Shown here: piece after piece, positions 58,707 through 64,000 of the stretch
Position numbering within the stretch: position 1 is the stretch's first letter
Layout: the number at the start of each line of letters is the position of its first letter
Assembly: GCA_907163345.1 (NCBI GenBank)
Contig: CAJQUN010000043.1
Span: 1,302,001 to 1,366,000, forward strand
DNA length: 64,000 nucleotides
Direction of reading: 5' to 3'
DNA from: Haberlea rhodopensis
Lineage: Eukaryota; Streptophyta; Magnoliopsida; Lamiales; Gesneriaceae
Translations under genes and position numbers: made by a program
Notes under the pieces: generated by a model
Told to the model about the DNA's origin: nothing
Seen by the model: only the letters and a program-made list of their open reading frames with translations
Database searches by the model: none

Positions 58707-60781
58707 TACCTTATCTCGTGTTCTTTCAACTGTCGTGAAGCATATGCAATCACCTTTCCATTTTGCATAAGTACACAACCTAACCCCTCCTTTGATGCAT
58801 CACTGTAGATACAAAATCCTTCATGTCCATCCGGCAATGTAAGAATAGGTGCCGTCACAAGTAGATCTTTCAACTTCTCAAAACTTGCCTGACACTTAGA
58901 ATCCCATTCAAACTTTACTCCCTTTCTAGTTAACTTTGTAAGGGGTAATGCAACTCGAGAAAATCCTTCCACAAATTTTCGGTAATATCCAGCCAATCCC
59001 AGAAAACTTCGAATTTCTGTTACCGATGTCGGAACTTTCCAATTGGTAATGGCTTGAATCTTTGCTGAGTCTACTCGGATGCCTTGAGTATCAATGATGT
59101 GTCCAAGAAATGATACAGAATCCAACCAGAAGTCACATTTCTCGAACTTTGCAAATAATTGATGTTGTCGTAGTCTCTCCAATGTCATCTTCAAATGTTC
59201 TTCATGTTCTTCCTTTGATTTGGAATAGATCAATATATCATCAATGAATACTATGATGAATTTGTCGAGCCATTCTCGGAATACGTGATTCATTAATGCC
59301 ATAAATGCTGCAGGTGCATTCGTAAGTCCGAAAGGCATCACCAGAAATTCATAATGTCCATATCTGGTTCGAAATGCAGTTTTGTGAATATCCTGCTCTT
59401 TGATTCTGAGTTGATGATACCCAGATCTCAAATCAATCTTCGAGAATATTTGTGCACCTTGTAATTGATCGAACAAATCGTCAATCCTTGGTAGCGGATA
59501 TTTATTCTTCACAGTGATTCGATTCAACTCCCTGTAGTCAATGCACATTCTCATGCTGCCGTCCTTTTTCTTTACAAACAGTACCGGTGCTCCCCAAGGT
59601 GACACACTAGGCCTTATGAAACCTTTATCTTGTAGTTCCTTCAATTGTCCTTTCAATTCTTTTAGCTCTGCTGGTGCCATCCTGTAAGGTGCTTTGGATA
59701 TCGGTTCTGATCCCGGAATAATATCAATAGAAAATTCCGTGCTTCGAATTGGTGGCAGTCCTGGCAAATCCTCTGGGAAAACATCTGAGAATTCTTTCAC
59801 CGTGCAAATCTTATTTATTTTTGCTTCCACTTCAGAGACATTGCCACAAAATCGTTCATGCAAGCTTACGCCTTCATAACAGATCTCTTTACCCGAGCTC
59901 GTTTGTAGAGTTATGATCCTTCGGTAACAGTCAATGCGAGCCTTTGCACTACTCAACCAATCCATTCCAAGAATTATGTCAAATTCTTTCATGTTGATGA
60001 TGAACAGGTTGGCTTTGAATTCTTCGCTTTCCACAATCAGTGTTACATCATTGCATACATATTTAATTGTGACTGTCTTTCCTAATGGACTCAATACTTG
60101 CATTAAATGTAACAGTGGACTGAAGTGTAAATCAAGTTTCTCCACACAAGATTCAGAGATAAAGGAATTTGAAGCGCCGGAATCAAATAACACATAAACA
60201 TCTTGATTCAAGAATTTAAATTTACCTCCGATCAACTCATGATCCTCTTCAGCACGGACATCATACAATCTAGTTGGATTGCGCTGTTGTTGTCCACGTG
60301 GTTGATTTGTTCCTGAGGTTTGCTTCAAACTGGGACAATCTCTAATCCGATGTTCTTTAGATCCACATTTAAAGCAACCTCCAGAGTTCCAATAACGTTC
60401 CCCAGTATGACTCCGATTACACTTTGGACGGACTTCATTCTTCTTAGTTTCAACGATCATCTGTCTACGAGCTGGCGGTCTCTGATCTCTGTTTCTGAAT
60501 TCAGGCTTTCTCTTTCGATTTTGAGGAGTCTCAAGATTCCTCAGTTCAGATTCCACGAACAATACCCTCTCCATGAGTATATCAAATTTGGTATCCATGA
60601 GAGGTGCTACTTTGAGCCTGATGCCAGTGCGAAGACCTTGTCTGAACCTTGTAATCTTGCTGTTCTCAGACTGCAAATACAAAGGACAGAATCTGCCCAG
60701 CTCTTGGAACTTCCTCAAATATTCCAGCACAGTCATATTCTCAGTTTGTCTCAGCCTCAAAAATTCATCTTCTTTAGCCAT
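58707..60781 (-). pseudogene. Element C gag end to RNase H, cut by element D
   Basis: One long frame (nominally 58688-60781; the last few codons come from the LTR of D). In order: capsid tail DEFLRLRQTENMTV, zinc knuckle CFKCGSKEHRIRDC, protease VLFDSGASNSF, RT (KKDGSMRMCIDYREL, FIDDILIYSKS), RNase H IYSDASKEGLGCVLM, ending at RQLKEHEIRY where D begins. Catalytic residues of protease and RT appear intact. The frame is clean, so before the D insertion this part may have been functional apart from the gag frameshift upstream. Confidence 0.92.
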
Positions 60782-60791
60782 TCCGACAGCG

Positions 60792-61283
60792 TCAGGAAAA
60801 TATTGTTGCAGAAATTTCTCTAAAAATCGTCCAGGTAATGGAGTTTCGTTCCATACTTACTTCCACTGAGATCCACCAATGCTTTGCATTTCCTTCCAGA
60901 AATGGAGTCACCACTGTAACTTTTTCTTCATCGGCAATATTTATGGCTTTCAGTAATTCTTCAATCTTGGTCAACCATTCCTCAGCTTTCATTGGATCAG
61001 TCTCGTTTCCAAAGTACGGTGGTCGGAGTGCCCGAAATCTCTCAAATTCAGTCCTTCTCGGTGGTTCTGGCTGTAGTGGTGTCGAAACAACATTTTGTTG
61101 CAACACTCCAGCTATGATGCGACATATGTTCGTGATGTCCACCTCATTCATTGATCCCACGTTTATATTTGGGACTCCACCTTGACCTTGATCCACATTC
61201 CTATCTTGACCATCTCCTGAGTCGCGATTCGAGCCCTGCTCTTGGCTACCACTCCGATTGCTACTGGTTCTTCCTCTAGCCAT
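60792..61283 (-). pseudogene. Element C gag, N-terminal part
   Basis: 163 codons from ATG 61283 (MARGRTSSNRSGSQEQG), a polar N-terminus, then the capsid region (EEWLTKIEELLKAI, AKHWWISV). A 1-base frameshift at about 60825-60835 sends it to a stop at 60792. The correct continuation (FLQQYFPDAV) runs in the next frame into the long pol frame. Confidence 0.88.
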
Positions 61284-61523
61284 TTGGAATCTTAAAAATA
61301 GAGTTTTATCGGAATAAATGATACTAATTTAAACAAAACAAATAAAATGTTTAAAGCAAGTAAAAACAAGTACGCACATAAGTTCAAACACACACACATG
61401 TAAAATCTTAGGTACTGATTCAAACTTAACTCCATTACTCTAAATCCAAAATTTTTCCCAATAAGTCAAACTTAAATAAGCTTATTCTTAAGGCAAAGGT
61501 CTAATCCCAAACCTATAAACTAA

Positions 61524-61536
61524 GGCTCTGATACCA
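61524..61536 (-). promoter_or_regulatory. Primer-binding site of element C (tRNA-Met type)
   Basis: Minus strand TGGTATCAGAGCC, two bases after the 5' LTR. Confidence 0.9.
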
Positions 61537-61538
61537 AC

Positions 61539-63797
61539 TGTGACGGCCTGCCCAGACGGGTCGTCCGCCGTGTTCAATTTCTTGAACACAAGGCTTCACT
61601 CAATTCCAAAATCTTGTTATCACTTTGAATTTATGAACTTATGTCTAGCGGAAACGTTTTTAATTCTTATCGAATGTTGACTTAATAAATTATTTACCCG
61701 TGACTTTTATCTTAGAAAAATTTGGGCAGAGTCTCCTCTTAAAAATTGTGCCCTGTGATCTACCAGATCACTACAACCACAATACCAAAATCATAAAAAA
61801 TCAAAATACTAAACCCAATTGAAGTTTCAATATCCAAAAACAACTAAAAACATAATAAAGTACTCAAGTCCTCAAAATATAAAGTTCTCAACATAATAAT
61901 AATTAGACTTCCATTGCTTATCTAAATATTCTCCGCATCATCTAAGTCTTCAACTCCATCTGTAATATGTCACATTACAGGTAAAGGTAAGTTGCAGCAT
62001 TTTATAGTAAGCATAATAAACATTTGATAAAAAGTCAAAAACATCATTTTTCATAATGTGACGAAAAATAATATATTTTCATATCCAAAATAACTTTCAC
62101 ACATATATGGTTTAATCCGAGCAGTTAACGGAACTAAATTTCACAAAACGGAATCATAACGGAAATAACTGCACAGATAACCAACGAAACGTAACGGAAA
62201 CGAATAACAATATCATATAATATCTTAACATTATAGAATTATTCATTAAACATAGCCATGCTGTAATGAAACAAATGCATACTCAATTACGGATGTGACA
62301 CAATGATATCATTCCAGACTATACCCGCTGGAAGGGTATCGACAGATATTATACCCCCTCTGTCTTCGGGCAAAACGAAATGCGTTTCTTTATTCTCGTC
62401 GCTAACGAGCCGAAAGTATGCGCGTTTTTATCCTCGTCGCAATGCGAGCCACAACGAAACGAAAAAATCCACAGTTCACAAACCTCAAATCGTATTCACC
62501 GAATCAAGACAAACATGGCCTTTCAAAATAGTTTTTCACACACAATAAAATGTTATTCAAAATTCTATTTTCCAACAAAATACATTTCTTATCAAAAATC
62601 ATCCTTCAAAATAATTCTTGCATGCTTACTATCCGAAAATCATTTAAAAAATAAACGATACGAAATACTTAAAATAATTTGCGAAAAATTGCAACCTCCT
62701 TTACGTACCTCGAATCTTCTTAACAATGTTCAAGCTACAAACCTTCCCACAATCTCCGATATGTCAAGGATTTCCTATTATCCATTTCAACATTATCAAA
62801 ACCATATCTAATTAACTTAGTTCTAACACAATCTAACCAAATCCTAACTCTTATATTATTCAACACCATTTTCGAATTAACATACAAAACTTCAGAATAT
62901 GCTTCGAAATTCCTTAAAATCCAGCATACAAATTTTCGAACAAATCACCATCTCCATTCTTGAAAAATTCAGTCTCATATTCGAACAAAATACCATTTCA
63001 GTTCTTCAAAATCAAATAAAGATTTTCGATCCTAAATTTTAGAAAAACTTTCGAAAAACAATTCTTCAAATTTTCCAGAAAACCTTCGAACAAGGCAGTA
63101 CCACTTTTCGAACTCCATTCCAGAAATTTTCGAACTTAATCCTTAAAACTTTGTTCTTGACAAATTAAACCCCTAAAACTACAATTTATATCCAACTAAC
63201 CTAAACACAACAATTAAAATCGAACCAGAAAAAAAAATAAAATCGAAAACAGTACTTAAAATCGAAAACAGAAAGAATTTCGAAAAAAATTCAAATTTCA
63301 TACCAATTGGTGTCCAAATCCGAATTCCTCTTGATTGCTTGCTATTACTCGAATTTGAAGTGATTTCCGAAGAAAAAATCGAAACCCACAAATCTGGAAT
63401 TTACTTTCGGATTTTACAACACAGACGGAAATGGATATTTGTTGGTAGAACTTAAATAAAGGTTTATGGTTCTTTTCGGTTACAACATAGTATGCGAAAG
63501 GTTGAGGAAAATTGATCGATTTCAGCGAGGAAGAAGGAGCGAGAAACGAAGGTAACGGCTGAAATGAAGATGAACAGCGAACAAAAGAAAGAAGGAACAA
63601 ATCTGAAAACATTTTGACAAAATAAATCTGTTCTCATTTTTTAACTACTATTATTATCATTAAAAATATTATTATTATTATTCCTATTATTAAATATTAT
63701 TATTATTTATTTCTTATTTATAATAATTATTAATAATATAATTTATAACTTACACAATATTTGGGTCCATAAATTCCTTAAAAATGCAGTCATTACA
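61539..63797 (-). repeat. 5' LTR of element C
   Basis: 2259 bp, about 99.3% identical to 46653-48897. The frames at 62303-62811 and 63298-63612 repeat those of the 3' LTR. Confidence 0.93.
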
Positions 63798-64000
63798 AGT
63801 ACAACCCATACTTGAACACGTACAATCCGGGGACGAAGAACCATCCAAACTTCTCATATGCCAATCAGCAGGATGTGTTGCAACCGCCCCCTAGATTTCA
63901 ATGGTATGGAAAGCCGAGCATGTCGAAATCCTGACCAAGTTCATGTCTGTGGCTAAGACAAGAATGCAAAATCAAGACGCACCAATAAATAATTTGCAAG
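63798..64000 (+). pseudogene. Athila gag of element E, continued after element C
   Basis: Begins in the repeated AGTAC target site. It carries on the gag reading with NPYLNTYNPGTKNHPNF and later RMQNQDAPINNLQ, matching the D gag (RMQNQDASIKNL). A frame break lies in between. It continues past the window edge. Confidence 0.8.

Larger units (their letters stand above)
46653..63797 (-). mobile_element. Element C: Tekay-like chromovirus carrying nested element D
   Basis: TSD AGTAC at 46648-46652 and 63798-63802; it splits the gag of E. LTRs are 46653-48897 and 61539-63797, about 0.7% different by eye plus a 14-bp gap. Without D and its duplicated site the element is about 9.2 kb. Gag starts at 61283, pol runs to 48911, and it is interrupted in RNase H by D at the TACCT site. 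One gag frameshift and two stops near the RNase H/integrase boundary are further lesions. Confidence 0.93.
28800..64000 (+). mobile_element. Element E: old Athila-type gypsy element hosting the nested stack
   Basis: Three separated pieces read on the plus strand: an LTR-like stretch (28800-30067), leader and gag start (45623-46652) and gag continuation (63798 to the window edge). The pieces are parted by element A (with B inside it) and element C (with D inside it). The gag halves join exactly across the AGTAC target duplication of C. E is heavily frame-shifted and non-functional; its pol and 3' LTR, if present, lie outside the window. Confidence 0.75.

Noticed and set aside
47479..62811. 143-codon frame present twice (47479-47910 and 62380-62811), apparently conserved
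   Set aside because: It lies in both LTRs of C, so the identity reflects recent copying; no domain recognised.
48314..63612. 132- and 104-codon minus-strand frames with a signal-peptide-like start
   Set aside because: They are LTR sequence of C, the two copies have different ends after a 1-base gap, and no family features are seen.
46653..63797. Two near-identical 2.25-kb blocks at 46.7 and 61.5 kb, suggesting a segmental duplication
   Set aside because: They are TG...CA-ended LTRs with PBS, PPT and the AGTAC target duplication of one element.

Overview
This is a stretch of repeat-dense plant nuclear DNA, most likely from a dicot. The organism cannot be named from the sequence. The evidence is the set of families present: plant-type Ty3/gypsy chromoviruses (Tekay/Del-like, with a C-terminal chromodomain), Athila-type gypsy elements, Ty1/copia elements primed by tRNA-Met, hAT remnants and a Mutator-like foldback element. 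All of it sits in AT-rich noncoding DNA. I found no convincing cellular protein gene, tRNA or rRNA. Nearly every long reading frame belongs to a mobile element, usually in decay.

Layout. 1-919 is part of a gypsy LTR. 920-6902 is intergenic, with a degenerate minisatellite (2520-3420) and a hAT-like MITE (5185-5707). 6903-14647 is a structurally complete copia element, called G here (minus strand, TSD GAAGC), with nearly identical LTRs but a ruined polyprotein. 14900-15680 is a local tandem repeat. 15850-17560 is a hAT transposase relic. 18825-20502 is a foldback element, H, with arms of about 0.7 kb and a 9-bp TSD typical of Mutator-like elements. 21600-26297 is a rearranged Tekay remnant, F. 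26690-27700 is an old copia RT/RNase H relic.

From about 28.8 kb to the window end is one nested stack. An old Athila element E (+) was invaded by Tekay element A (-, 30068-45622). The 5' LTR of A was then invaded by Tekay element B (+, 36529-44943, TSD TATAC). The gag of E was separately invaded by Tekay element C (-, 46653-63797, TSD AGTAC), and the RNase H region of C by Athila element D (-, 50738-58706, TSD TACCT). LTR differences counted by eye are about 0.4% for D, 0.7% for C, 2.5% for B and 1.6% over the short part of A that can be compared. D nesting inside C agrees with this; A and B cannot be separated.

How the parts relate. A, B and C carry the chromovirus order gag, protease, RT, RNase H, integrase, GPY region and chromodomain, each broken by stops, frameshifts or insertion. 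D is recent but has only gag and a second ORF of the plant-transposon-protein type, with no protease, RT, RNase H or integrase, so it must have been moved in trans. G also appears to have moved in trans or been homogenised. The most unusual sequence pattern is clusters of the palindromic core CGATCGATCG in the U3 interior of LTRs from several different families, with family-specific flanks that extend the dyad symmetry.
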